A stretch of 64,000 nt of DNA from JBDSSS01 sp963764195 (GCA_963764195.1 CAVXRG010000002.1:1-64000); one strand, 5' to 3'; counted from the first letter of the stretch, positions 27,141-36,175 are shown. Numbers and translations are program-made. Notes: generated from the sequence alone by a model not told the origin.

Positions 27141-29318
27141 GTGACCTCGAAGCCCGCTGTCGTGGAGGCGCCCGGACCCGACGGGGTGCGGGAGGTGAGG
27201 GTGTCCAGCCCCGACCGCGTGCTCTGGCCGGCCGAGGGGATGGCGGACGGTCAGCCGGTCACCAAGCTCGACCTCGCGACCTACCTCGTCGCCGTCGGTG
27301 ACCCGCTGCTGCGCGCGCTCGGCGACCGTCCCGTGACCCTCCAGCGCTTCCCCGAGGGCATCACCGGCGAGGAGTTCTTCTCCAAGAACCCGCCCAGGGG
27401 CGTGCCCGACCACGCGCGCACGGTGATGTGCACGTATCCCTCCGGACGGCGGCACACCCAGCTCGTCGTCGACGAGGTCGCGACCGCGGTGTGGGCCGCG
27501 CAGATGAACACCATCACCTTCCACCCCTGGCCGGTGCGCACGGCCGACGTCGACCAGCCCGACGAGCTGCGCATCGACCTCGACCCGCAGCCGGGACGTG
27601 GCTTCGGCGACTCCGTCGAGGCGGCGTTCGCGCTGCGTGAGCTGATGGCCGAGCTCGGCCTCACGGCCTTCGCCAAGACGTCCGGCAACCGGGGCGTCCA
27701 CGTCTACGCGCGGATCGCGCCGACGCACGAGTTCCTCGACGTGCGCCACGGCGTCATCGGGATCGCGCGCGAGCTCGAGCGACGACTGCCCGAGCTCGTC
27801 ACGTCGTCGTGGTGGAAGGAGGAGCGCGGAGAGAAGGTCTTCGTCGACTTCAACCAGGCCTGCCGCGACCGGACCATCGCCTCCGCCTACTCCCCGCGGC
27901 CACTGGCGTGGGCACCGGTCTCGACGCCGGTGACGTGGGAGGAGCTGCGCGACGTCGACCCGCGTGACCTGACCGTGCGGACGGTGCCGGCCCTCGTGGC
28001 CGACCGCGGTGACGCGTGGGCGTCGATCGACGACGCCGTGGGCGACATCGGGGCCGCGATCGCCCTGTGGGACAAGGACATCGAGGAGCGCGGCCTCGGC
28101 GAGCTCAACTTCCCGCCCGACTACCCGAAGATGCCCGGCGAGCCGCCGCGCGTCCAGCCGAGCAAGCGCCGGCAGGACCGCGCCGACGACGACTACATGG
28201 CGCCCAAGGCCGAGCGCGACGCGGAGCTGCGCGAGACGTGGGGTATGCCGGTCGTCCCCCCGATCGGACCGATGCTCGCCAAGCCGGTCAAGGACTTCCC
28301 CAAGGGCGAGGTGCTCTTCGAGCCGAAGTGGGACGGCTTCCGCTCGATCATCTACCGCTCCGGCGACCTGGTCGAGATCGGCAGCCGCAACGAGAAGCCG
28401 ATGACCCGCTACTTCCCCGACGTCGTCGAGGCCGTGCTCGCCAACTTCCCCGACAAGGCCGTCATCGACGGCGAGATCATCCTCGTCTCACCGGAGAGCA
28501 AGGACCGGCTCGACTTCGAGCTGCTCCAGCAGCGGATCCACCCGGCGGCCTCACGCGTGACAAAGCTCGCCGCCGAGACGCCGGCGTCGTTCGTCGCCTT
28601 CGACCTGCTCTCGCTCGGCGAGGAGAGCTATCTCGACCGGCCGTTCGCCGAGCGGCGGGCGGCGCTCGAGTCGGCCCTGGCCGGCGCGGCGGCGCCGATC
28701 CACCTCACCGCGGCGACGAGCGACCGGGAGGTCGCCCGCGGCTGGTTCACCCAGTTCGAGGGGGCGGGGCTCGACGGGGTCATCGCCAAGCCGGTCGACC
28801 AGCCCTACCAGCCCGACAAGCGGGTCATGTTCAAGGTCAAGCACGAGCGGACCGCCGACGTCGTCGTCGCCGGCTACCGGGCGCACAAGAGCGGCGACGA
28901 CGCGGTCGGCTCGCTGCTGCTCGGGCTCTACGACGGCGACGGCCGGCTCGCCAGCGTCGGGGTCATCGGGGCCTTCCCGATGGCGCGGCGCCGGGAGCTG
29001 ATGGAGGAGCTGCAGCCGCTCGTCGCGGAGTGGGACGAGCACCCGTGGAGCTGGGGGGCACCGCAGGAGGAGGGTGCGCGGTCGCCGCGGTCGTCGGAGT
29101 ACTCCCGGTGGAACAACGGCAAGGACCTGTCCTTCGTCCCGCTGCGGCCGGAGCGCGTCGTCGAGGTCCGCTACGACCACATGGAGGGGACCCGCTTCCG
29201 GCACACGGCGCAGTTCGTCCGGTGGCGGCCGGACCGCGACCCGACGTCCTGCACCTTCGACCAGCTCGAGGAGCCGGTGTCCTACGACCTGGCCGACGTG
29301 TTGTCGGCCGGGGGCTGA
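27141..29318 (+). CDS. Primase-polymerase/ATP-dependent DNA ligase fusion (LigD-like)
   Basis: The 725-residue protein fuses an N-terminal LigD-type polymerase domain (TLQRFPEGITGEEFFSKNPP, LRIDLDPQPG, AKTSGNRGVHVYARI) to a C-terminal ATP-dependent ligase. The ligase motif I is FEPKWDGFR with the AMP-accepting Lys near residue 396. The order is Pol-Lig, without the 3'-phosphoesterase domain found between them in mycobacterial LigD. Such enzymes repair double-strand breaks by end joining with Ku. No Ku gene is in the window. A GTG at 27141 preceded by GGCGGG is the likely start. The stop codon forms the loop of a strong hairpin. Confidence 0.92.
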   Translation: MTSKPAVVEAPGPDGVREVRVSSPDRVLWPAEGMADGQPVTKLDLATYLVAVGDPLLRALGDRPVTLQRFPEGITGEEFFSKNPPRGVPDHARTVMCTYPSGRRHTQLVVDEVATAVWAAQMNTITFHPWPVRTADVDQPDELRIDLDPQPGRGFGDSVEAAFALRELMAELGLTAFAKTSGNRGVHVYARIAPTHEFLDVRHGVIGIARELERRLPELVTSSWWKEERGEKVFVDFNQACRDRTIASAYSPRPLAWAPVSTPVTWEELRDVDPRDLTVRTVPALVADRGDAWASIDDAVGDIGAAIALWDKDIEERGLGELNFPPDYPKMPGEPPRVQPSKRRQDRADDDYMAPKAERDAELRETWGMPVVPPIGPMLAKPVKDFPKGEVLFEPKWDGFRSIIYRSGDLVEIGSRNEKPMTRYFPDVVEAVLANFPDKAVIDGEIILVSPESKDRLDFELLQQRIHPAASRVTKLAAETPASFVAFDLLSLGEESYLDRPFAERRAALESALAGAAAPIHLTAATSDREVARGWFTQFEGAGLDGVIAKPVDQPYQPDKRVMFKVKHERTADVVVAGYRAHKSGDDAVGSLLLGLYDGDGRLASVGVIGAFPMARRRELMEELQPLVAEWDEHPWSWGAPQEEGARSPRSSEYSRWNNGKDLSFVPLRPERVVEVRYDHMEGTRFRHTAQFVRWRPDRDPTSCTFDQLEEPVSYDLADVLSAGG

Positions 29319-29328
29319 GCCCCCGGCC
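29306..29328 (+). terminator. Hairpin terminator whose loop is the ligase stop codon
   Basis: GGCCGGGGGC (29306-29315) and GCCCCCGGCC (29319-29328) form a perfect 10-bp all-G/C stem with only TGA, the ligase stop codon, as loop. It ends the ligase message ahead of the convergent gene. Confidence 0.75.
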
Positions 29329-29381
29329 GTCAGCGGCCGACAGCGGCCGTGAGGGCTGGTCAGCAGGCGAGCAGCAGCCGG

Positions 29382-29723
29382 TCAGCGGACGGACTGACGT
29401 CCCCGGTGCGAGCGCCGGCGGTCGGCGGCCTCGTCGAGCTGGGAGATGACCCTCGTCTGCGCTTCGTGCAGGGCCTCCCTGACGTCGCTCAGCTCGGACG
29501 TGCCGACCATGGTGGGCAGCCCGCTCACGCAGAGCTCGATGGCGGTGCGCATGCCGGGTCGCTCGCGGTCCTTGACCCGCAGGCCGATGTAGACCATCGA
29601 GGCGTCGAACCGGCCGAGGTGGTGGAACAGCTGGGACAGGCTGGGCTCGATGAGCGGGAGGTCGGTCTCGACGAAGCCGTCCTCGAGGCGAACGCGATCC
29701 ATGAAGGGTGACGATGTGCTCAT
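29382..29723 (-). CDS. Short HPF/RaiA-like ribosome-associated protein
   Basis: This 113-residue protein fits the hibernation-promoting factor fold pattern: LFHHLGRFDASMVYIGLRVKD, then RTAIELCVSGLPTMVGTS and an amphipathic helix LSDVREALHEAQTRVISQLDEA with a basic tail. It lacks the C-terminal dimerisation domain of long HPF. AAAGGAG lies 7 bases before the ATG at 29723. Short HPF-like proteins in actinobacteria often belong to stress or dormancy regulons. A zinc alcohol dehydrogenase lies upstream on the same strand, separated by a terminator-like hairpin. Confidence 0.6.
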   Translation of the reverse strand: MSTSSPFMDRVRLEDGFVETDLPLIEPSLSQLFHHLGRFDASMVYIGLRVKDRERPGMRTAIELCVSGLPTMVGTSELSDVREALHEAQTRVISQLDEAADRRRSHRGRQSVR

Positions 29724-29801
29724 GTGCGGGCTCCTTTGCCGCGAAGATGCCGATGCTGACATCACTTTCATCCTATGAAATCCCCTTGTGAGACACCTGT
29801 T

Positions 29802-29830
29802 CTCGAGCAGTGAGTGTTCTCACGCTCGAG
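29802..29830 (-). terminator. Hairpin after the zinc alcohol dehydrogenase
   Basis: CTCGAGCAGTGAG (29802-29814) pairs with CTCACGCTCGAG (29819-29830) around a TGTT loop with a single bulged base. It lies 13 bases past the dehydrogenase stop on the minus strand and separates it from the HPF-like gene. Confidence 0.7.
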
Positions 29831-29842
29831 CCGCTGGGACTG

Positions 29843-30877
29843 TCAGGGGACGATCACGGCCCGTCCGCGCAGGGTCCCGGCGTGCATCCGCTCGTACGCC
29901 TCCGGCGCGTCGTCGAGAGAGAAAGTCTCCGTCTCGACGTGGATGAGACCGCTGCGGGCCAGGTCGAGCACCTCGAAGAGCTCGCTGCGACTCCCCCAGT
30001 AGGGCGCCCGCACCCGGGTCTCCCAGGGCAGCGTGAAGATGCCGACGGGCACGGCGCCCGGCCCGACACCGACCACGACGATCTCCGAGTCGGGATGCGT
30101 CAGCTTGGCCGCGAGGGCAGTCGTCGACTCGCCGCCGACGAAGTCGAGGACGACGGTGGCACCGCGCCCCCCGTTGAGCGCCCGCACCTTCTCGACGGCC
30201 GACCCGTCGGAGGGGAAGACGTGATGAGCCCCCACCTCCTTCGCGAGCTCCAGCTTGTCGTCGGAGACGTCGAGGGCGACGACCACGGCCGGGGACATGG
30301 CCCGGAGGATCTGGATGCCGATGTGGCCGAGACCACCCACGCCGATGACGACGGCGATCGAGCCGGGCACGAGCGCGGGCAGGCTCGGCTTGATGGCGTG
30401 GTAGGGGGTGAGCCCGGCGTCGGTGAGCGAGACGGTGCGGACGGGGTCGAGCTCACCGAGGGGCACGAGGTGCCGTTCGTCGTCGACGAGCATGAACTCG
30501 GCCATCGCGCCCGGCGCGCCCAGGCCCGGCGGGACGATGCCCCGCTCGGCGGCGACGTGACAGTAGTTCTCCTCGCCCCGGGCGCACGCCGGGCAGACGC
30601 CGCACCCCCAGGGCCCGTAGACGACCACCGCGTCACCGACGGCGACCGCACTCACACCCGCGCCGACCTGCTCGACGACACCGGCTCCCTCGTGACCCAG
30701 GGTCAGCGGCAGGCCATAGACGTAGGCGTCCTCGGGCAGGCTCATCACGAACGCATCCGAGTGGCACGCGCCCGCGGCGGTCACGCGGAGCAGGACCTGT
30801 CCCGGCCCGGGGGTGGGCTTGTCGACCTCCCTCACCCTCGGCGGCCGGCCGATCTCGACGTACTGAAGTGCCTTCAT
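29843..30877 (-). CDS. Zinc-dependent alcohol dehydrogenase (MDR family)
   Basis: The 344-residue medium-chain dehydrogenase has the catalytic zinc site GACHSD (Cys) and GHEGAGVVEQVG (His), the four-Cys structural zinc loop (CGVCPACARGEENYC), and the cofactor-binding VIGVGGLGHIGIQ. It oxidises alcohols or reduces aldehydes with NAD(P). GGAGGGC lies upstream of the ATG at 30877. The upstream 256 bases to the divergent HNH gene hold short TCGACGACCC direct repeats near 31019-31055 but no clear operator. Confidence 0.93.
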   Translation of the reverse strand: MKALQYVEIGRPPRVREVDKPTPGPGQVLLRVTAAGACHSDAFVMSLPEDAYVYGLPLTLGHEGAGVVEQVGAGVSAVAVGDAVVVYGPWGCGVCPACARGEENYCHVAAERGIVPPGLGAPGAMAEFMLVDDERHLVPLGELDPVRTVSLTDAGLTPYHAIKPSLPALVPGSIAVVIGVGGLGHIGIQILRAMSPAVVVALDVSDDKLELAKEVGAHHVFPSDGSAVEKVRALNGGRGATVVLDFVGGESTTALAAKLTHPDSEIVVVGVGPGAVPVGIFTLPWETRVRAPYWGSRSELFEVLDLARSGLIHVETETFSLDDAPEAYERMHAGTLRGRAVIVP

Positions 30878-31405
30878 GATTTGCCCTCCTCGGGCCTCGA
30901 CGGTCGGTCGTCTCGTCACCGGCCAGGGCCACTGGCCGAGCAACGTCGACACACCTTCGACGTTAGACATCTCTCGGTCCAGGCAGGTCCGAATCGGAGC
31001 CGAGGTGGTGGCCTTCACACTCGACGACCCTCGACGACCCTCGGCGACCCTCGGCGGAGCCGGTGGCCGCGACCGGACCGAGGGGCCGGCGGAGCGGGCC
31101 ACCACTGTCGGTGGTCGACGGTACGTTCGAGTCATGGCCAAGGAAGCCGGGCTGCTGGAGCAGCTGCGATCGCGACTCGAGGATCTGGAGTCGCGGCAGG
31201 CCCGCGCCGGTGGCCCCGCCGATCCCGGCTTCTTCGCTTCGCTCTGGGACGGCGACCCCCGAGAAACCACGCCCGAGACCACGTCCGAGACCACCCCGGA
31301 TCCCCAGATCGGCCCCATGGAGCACAGGACCGCGCGGGCTCTCGGGCGCGTCCGCGCCGTGGCCGGTTCTCTGCGACCCCGGTCGTGCCGCCTCGACGCC
31401 CGGGC

Positions 31406-32728
31406 ATGTGGCCGGACGTGTCTCCGGACGAGCCGCTGCCGTTCGACCCGTTCGACATCGTCGTCTCCCGGGCCCCTGACGCGCCGGACCCGTACGACGA
31501 CCCGGCCAACATCCCGGACGGACCGCGCGAGCACCGGCGCGAGCCGGTCGAGGTGCTCGCCGACGCCGTGCTCGGGGCGCGTCTGTCTCGCCACCACGAG
31601 TCCGAGCTGATGGCGGCCGCGGAGCACGTCGCGGGCTTGCGCGGCCACCACGAGGTGATGCTCGTCAACGTCCTCGCCGAGCTCGAGGCGCGCGGCGAGG
31701 AGCCGCCCGGTGGTCTTTCGCGAGTCGACTGGCTACGGTCCATCGAGCCCGGGCTCAACGCCGGGCAGGCCAAGGCGTTCGTCACGGTCGCCAAGGCGAT
31801 GACCGAGCCGCGGTGGTCCGAGCTCCGCGGCCGGGTGGCGATGCAGCACCTCACCGTGGCCAAGGCCGCGCTCGTCGTCGACTTCCACGAGCGGCTCTCC
31901 CCCGTGGCCGATCCTGCCGACCTCGCCACCGCCGTCAGTGACCTGATCCACCAGGCGCCCGGGCTGCGCAGCGAGGAGCTCGCGCGCCTGGTGCGTCACC
32001 ATGCCGACCAAGTCACGCCACCACCCGACCTCGACCACGTCGACGAGGGTCGCCGTCGGGCGCGCGCTCTCTGGTTCGCCCCACCCAACGCGACCGGCAT
32101 GGTCCGGATGACGGCGACGCTCGACCCCGAGGCCGCCGCGGTCATCCGCTCCGCCGTCGACCCCCTGTCGGCGCCCTGCCCGGCCACTGACGACCAGGGC
32201 CGCACGACCCAGCCCGACGAGCGGACGCCGGCCAAGCGCCGGGCCGACGCCCTCGTCGAGGTGGTCGCGCGCGGTGTCTCCGCCCCCGACGGGGTGCCGA
32301 CGACCGACAAGGCCAAGGTCGTCGTCACCGTCGGCCTCGACGTGCTCACCGGCCGGCTCCGGGGCACGGGCCTGACCGCCTCGGGCGAGGTCCTGTCGGC
32401 GGGCACGGTCCGGCGCCTCGCCTGCGACGCCGGTATCGTCCCGATGGTGCTCGGGACCCGGAGCGAGCCCCTCGACGTCGGCCGCGAGCGACGACTCGTG
32501 ACCCGAGGCCTGCGCGTGGCGCTCGTCGCCCGTGACCGAGGCTGCTCCTTCCCGGGCTGCAGCATGCCCGCCGCCTGGACCGACGCCCACCACGACCTCC
32601 CCTGGTGGTCGGGCGGCGCCACCTCCCTGCAAAACCTCACCCTGCTCTGCCGACGACACCACACCCACGTCCACCAGCACGGGCTCCGGGCGAGCATCAC
32701 GAACTCGTCCACCTCCTGGCACGTCTAG
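31406..32728 (+). CDS. DUF222-HNH endonuclease protein (13E12-like)
   Basis: The 440-residue reading begins with DUF222 (LSRHHESELMAAAEHVAGLRG, SRVDWLRS, AGQAKAFVTVAKAM) and ends with an HNH domain: RDRGCSFPGCSMPAAWTDAHHDLPWWSGGATSLQNLTLLCRRHHTHVH. Multi-copy families of this type are typical of actinobacteria; their biological role is unclear. The ATG at 31406 has no good ribosome site. A frame shifted by one base upstream (31134-31370, MAKEAGLLEQLRSRLEDLES) has coding character and probably is the true N-terminus, implying a single-base frameshift near 31350-31400. Confidence 0.8.
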   Translation: MWPDVSPDEPLPFDPFDIVVSRAPDAPDPYDDPANIPDGPREHRREPVEVLADAVLGARLSRHHESELMAAAEHVAGLRGHHEVMLVNVLAELEARGEEPPGGLSRVDWLRSIEPGLNAGQAKAFVTVAKAMTEPRWSELRGRVAMQHLTVAKAALVVDFHERLSPVADPADLATAVSDLIHQAPGLRSEELARLVRHHADQVTPPPDLDHVDEGRRRARALWFAPPNATGMVRMTATLDPEAAAVIRSAVDPLSAPCPATDDQGRTTQPDERTPAKRRADALVEVVARGVSAPDGVPTTDKAKVVVTVGLDVLTGRLRGTGLTASGEVLSAGTVRRLACDAGIVPMVLGTRSEPLDVGRERRLVTRGLRVALVARDRGCSFPGCSMPAAWTDAHHDLPWWSGGATSLQNLTLLCRRHHTHVHQHGLRASITNSSTSWHV

Positions 32729-32866
32729 CTGATCCGCTCCGACCCTCGCCCCGTCGGGCGGGGGACGTCGGGCTGTCCGGGACCGAGCCGCCCGACCCTG
32801 ACGCCGGTGCGTGGGGCCCACGGGTATGACACCGTTGAGCACGACGCCGACCAGAGGACGACCTGC

Positions 32867-33412
32867 ATGAAACTCACCCACGACCAGATCCTCGATGCAC
32901 CCATCGACGACGTCTGGGCCAACTTCATGGACCTCTACCGGATCGGCCAGGCCTTCCCCGGGGCCGAGGTCACCGAGGTCGAGGGTGACGACTTCGTCGG
33001 CAACATCCGGGCCAAGCTCGGACCGCTCAAGATGACGTTCGTCGGTGAGGGCACGATGACCGAGCGCGACACCGACGCGCGCCGGGCCCGGATCGAGGCG
33101 ACAGGCAGGGAGCAGCACGGCTTCGGCAACGCGAACATCGCGATCACCGTGCACCTGCGCGACCACGACGGGGGCGGAAGCACCCGCGCCCTCGTGCACA
33201 CCGAGCTCGTCCTCGTCGGGCTCCCGATGGACTTCGGCAGCGCGATCGTCCAGCGCGCGTCCGACCCGTCGGTCGAGCGCTTCCTCGAGCGGATGGGCAG
33301 CCCCGACGGCGCGACGCCGCACGACGACGACGATGCCTTCGACATCGCCCGCACGGCGGCGGACCTGCTCGGCTCGTTCACCGGCCGGCGCCGACGACCG
33401 AAGAAGACGTGA
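32867..33412 (+). CDS. CoxG-type SRPBCC (START-like) protein
   Basis: The 181-residue protein opens with the carbon-monoxide-dehydrogenase subunit G pattern (LTHDQILDAPIDDVWANFMD, PGAEVTEVEGDDFVGNIRAKLGPLKMTFVGEG) and ends in an Arg/Lys-rich tail. The fold holds hydrophobic ligands or assists membrane-linked enzymes. GAGGA precedes the ATG. Its stop overlaps the GTG of the next gene (GTGA), so the two are coupled. Confidence 0.85.
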   Translation: MKLTHDQILDAPIDDVWANFMDLYRIGQAFPGAEVTEVEGDDFVGNIRAKLGPLKMTFVGEGTMTERDTDARRARIEATGREQHGFGNANIAITVHLRDHDGGGSTRALVHTELVLVGLPMDFGSAIVQRASDPSVERFLERMGSPDGATPHDDDDAFDIARTAADLLGSFTGRRRRPKKT

Positions 33413-34443
33413 AGGTCGTCGTCGTCGGCGCGAGCGGCTACGTCGGCTCGCGCCTCGTCCCGGAGCTGCTCCGCCGGGGCCACGACGTCGTCGCGACCTA
33501 CAACCGCGCCCTGCCAACCCGGTTCCCGTGGGGTGAGGACGTCACCTGGCGCCAGCTCGACGTCCTCGACGAGGCCAACGCCGTCGAGACCCTCGAGGGG
33601 GCCGACGCCGTCTGCTACCTCGTCCACGGCCTCGGGGACGCGGACTTCATGCAGCGTGACCGGCAGGCGGCCGACACGATGCGGCACGCCGTCGGGGCTG
33701 CCGGGGTGGCCCGCCTCGTCTACCTCTCGGGTATCGTCCCCGACCTGCCGGTGGAGGAGCTGTCCGACCACCTGCTCTCCCGGCTCGAGGTCGAGCAGAT
33801 CCTCAGCGCCGCCGACGCCTCCGTGCTCACCCTCCGCGCGTCGATGGTCGTCGGGGCCGGCTCGACGAGCTTCGAGGTGATGCGCCAGCTGTCCTCGCGC
33901 CTGCCCATCGTCACGACCGTCCCCGCGTGGATGGCCGGGACGGTCATCCAACCGGTCGCCGTGTCCGACACCGTCCACTACCTCGCCGAGGCGCTCGAGC
34001 GGGTCGACGTCGTCGGGCACCTCGACCTCGTCGGCCCCGACCAGGTCACCTACGCGGCGCTGCTCCGCACGTATGCCGCCGCCTCCGGCCTGCTCCGCGT
34101 GCAGATCCCGGTCTGGCTCGCCCCCGTCGACGCCGTCGCCCGGGTCGCCGGCCTGCTCGTCGACGTGCCGAGCTCGCTCGTCGAGTCGCTCATCCCCAGC
34201 CTCGGCCACGACATGGTCGCCGACCGCGACGCGGCGGTCGCCCTGCGCAGCCCCGAGGGTGGGGCGACCACGCTCGACGAGGCAATCCGACGCTCCCTCG
34301 TCCCGCTCGACGCCGACCCCGAACGCGACGGCGCCGCCGTCGGCGCCGACCCGATGGCTCCCTCTGCCGGCGACCCACCGTGGTCGCGGCACCGGAGCGC
34401 GTTCGACGTCGTGCGGAGGGCCGCCGGTCTCGGCGGAGCCTAG
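33409..34443 (+). CDS. NAD(P)-binding atypical SDR (NmrA/YbjT-like)
   Basis: The 344-residue protein begins VKVVVVGASGYVGSRLVPEL with the GxxGxxG nucleotide-binding loop of atypical short-chain dehydrogenases. ADAVCYLVHGLG and RLVYLSGIVPD follow as in YbjT/NAD-dependent epimerase-like proteins. The GTG start overlaps the stop of the CoxG-like gene. It may act on quinones or lipids with its neighbour, but the substrate is unknown. Confidence 0.85.
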   Translation: MKVVVVGASGYVGSRLVPELLRRGHDVVATYNRALPTRFPWGEDVTWRQLDVLDEANAVETLEGADAVCYLVHGLGDADFMQRDRQAADTMRHAVGAAGVARLVYLSGIVPDLPVEELSDHLLSRLEVEQILSAADASVLTLRASMVVGAGSTSFEVMRQLSSRLPIVTTVPAWMAGTVIQPVAVSDTVHYLAEALERVDVVGHLDLVGPDQVTYAALLRTYAAASGLLRVQIPVWLAPVDAVARVAGLLVDVPSSLVESLIPSLGHDMVADRDAAVALRSPEGGATTLDEAIRRSLVPLDADPERDGAAVGADPMAPSAGDPPWSRHRSAFDVVRRAAGLGGA

Positions 34444-34453
34444 GCTCAGGGAC

Positions 34454-34891
34454 ATGGACCCCGCCCTGCAGCCCGAGCTCGACGCCGCCGCTGCGGCCCG
34501 CTACGTCGCCCTGACGACCTTCCGGAGGTCCGGCGCCCCCGTCGCGACCCCGGTGTGGGTGGCCCGCGACGGCGACGAGCTCGTCGTCATCACCGTCGAC
34601 GGGGCCGGCAAGACGAAGCGGCTCTCGCGAGACCCGTCGGTCTCCTTGCAGCCGTGCGACTTCCGTGGGCGCATCAAGGATGGGGCGCCGACGTGGACGG
34701 GGACGGCGCGGGTGGTCCGCGGCGATGCGGAGATCGCGGCGGTCAAGAAGGTGATCGCGGGCAAGTACGTCCTCGCCCGGTTGGGCGACGCCGTCGCCAG
34801 CCTCACCCGCGGCCTGACCCAGCGCGGACCTCGCGCCGGCATCCGCATCACTCTCACCCGGCCGACGGGAACGGGCTCGACGCAGGGTTGA
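34454..34891 (+). CDS. PPOX-class F420-dependent oxidoreductase
   Basis: The 145-residue split-barrel protein shows YVALTTFRRSGAPVATPVWVARDGDELVV, GKTKRLSRDPSVSLQPCD, and the RIKDG/WTGTARVV strands of the Rv1155/Rv2074-like group that binds F420. It follows the SDR gene by 10 bases. A ribosome site is not obvious beyond CAGGGAC before the ATG. Confidence 0.85.
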   Translation: MDPALQPELDAAAAARYVALTTFRRSGAPVATPVWVARDGDELVVITVDGAGKTKRLSRDPSVSLQPCDFRGRIKDGAPTWTGTARVVRGDAEIAAVKKVIAGKYVLARLGDAVASLTRGLTQRGPRAGIRITLTRPTGTGSTQG

Positions 34892-34922
34892 GCGCCGGCG
34901 CCGGCAGCAGGATGCTGGAGGT

Positions 34923-35408
34923 ATGCCGCTGACCTTCGAGGAGCTGCCTCGCTGGCTGCGCGCCGGCTTCCGGCTGCCCAACCGGCTCTACGAGCACGGC
35001 GTCGGCCGGCTGCTCGGACACCGCTTCCTCCAGCTGACCCACGTCGGGCGCCGGACCGGCCTCGAGCGCCACGTCGTCCTCGAGGTGGTCCGCTACGACC
35101 GCGCCACGGGCGAGGCCGTCGTCGTGTCGGGTTTCGGCCCCCGGGCCGACTGGTTCCGCAACATCACGGCCACGGGACAGGCCTCGGTCGGATTCGGCCA
35201 CGGCAGCCACCCGGCGGCCTTCCGGGTGCTGGGCACCGACGAGGCGATGGACGTCGTCTCCGGTTACGAGCGCCGCAACCGGCTGGCGACCCCGCTGCTG
35301 CGCAGCGTGCTCGGCAGGCTCGTCGGGTGGCCCTACGACGGGTCCGCCTCCGCCCGACGCCGCCTCGTCGACCAGCTCCCCCTCGTCGCCTTCCGCCCGG
35401 CCCGCTGA
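34923..35408 (+). CDS. Nitroreductase/deazaflavin-dependent (Ddn-like) oxidoreductase
   Basis: This 161-residue protein has the DUF385/Ddn-family pattern: LPNRLYEHGVGRLLGHRFLQLTHVGRRTG, then VVSGFGPRADWFRNITAT. Members use reduced F420 at the membrane face, for example on quinones. It is the third likely F420 enzyme within this part of the window. GGAGG lies directly upstream of the ATG. Confidence 0.85.
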   Translation: MPLTFEELPRWLRAGFRLPNRLYEHGVGRLLGHRFLQLTHVGRRTGLERHVVLEVVRYDRATGEAVVVSGFGPRADWFRNITATGQASVGFGHGSHPAAFRVLGTDEAMDVVSGYERRNRLATPLLRSVLGRLVGWPYDGSASARRRLVDQLPLVAFRPAR

Positions 35409-35482
35409 CCCTTTCCTGCACCTGCTGGCCCGGCGCAGGCCCGACCCGCCGCCGCATGACTGGGCGGCATACGGTGTCGACC

Positions 35483-36175
35483 ATGAGTGAAACCGTCACC
35501 GTCAGCACCGACGCGGGGGACATGCCCGCGCACCTGTGGCTCCCCGAGACCGGGCGCGGGCCCGGCATCGTCGTGATGCAGGAGATCTTCGGCGTCAGCG
35601 CCTACATCGAGCGCCGCGCCGCCCAGCTCGCCGAGCTCGGCTACGTCGTGCTCGCGCCCGAGATCTACTGGCGGATCGGTGAGACGACACCGATCGAGGG
35701 GGACGGCGCCCTCGAGAAGGCGATGGGCCTCATGCAGCAGGTGGACTGGGAGGCCGCCGTGGCCGACGGCGCCGCTGCCGTCCGCGCCCTGCAGGACCGG
35801 GAGGAGACGACGGGCGAGGTCGGCGTCGTCGGGTTCTGCTTCGGGGGCGGGCTCGCGTTCAACGTCGCCGCGACGATGCCGGTGGCCGCGCTCGTCAGCT
35901 ACTACGGCTCGGCCCTGCCCGGCCTGCTCGAGCTGGCGCCACGTGTGACGATCCCGAGCCTGCACCACTTCGGCCTGGCCGACTCCTACATCGACAACGA
36001 CGCCGTCGAGCGCATCCGCCAGGCAGTGACGGCGCAGCCCGCGACGACGTTCCACACCTACGAGGGCGCCGACCACGCCTTCGACAACGAGGACCTGCCG
36101 TGGCACCACCCGGCCGCGTCCGCCGAGGCGTGGGAGCGCACGACCGTCTTCCTCCGCACGGTGCTCCCCGTCTGA
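35483..36175 (+). CDS. Dienelactone hydrolase family protein
   Basis: The 230-residue alpha/beta hydrolase has the nucleophile Cys in GVVGFCFGGGLAFN, the conserved VVMQEIFGVSAYI oxyanion region, and the catalytic His in YEGADHAFDN. The classical substrate is a dienelactone from aromatic ring cleavage, though many members act on other esters. It stands alone and ends 43 bases from the convergent GH31 gene. Confidence 0.9.
   Translation: MSETVTVSTDAGDMPAHLWLPETGRGPGIVVMQEIFGVSAYIERRAAQLAELGYVVLAPEIYWRIGETTPIEGDGALEKAMGLMQQVDWEAAVADGAAAVRALQDREETTGEVGVVGFCFGGGLAFNVAATMPVAALVSYYGSALPGLLELAPRVTIPSLHHFGLADSYIDNDAVERIRQAVTAQPATTFHTYEGADHAFDNEDLPWHHPAASAEAWERTTVFLRTVLPV

Noticed and set aside
29836..29858. 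A GGGACTGTCAGGGGAC stretch resembling a DosR box
   Set aside because: It lies at the 3' end of the dehydrogenase gene, not in a promoter, and only part of the consensus matches.
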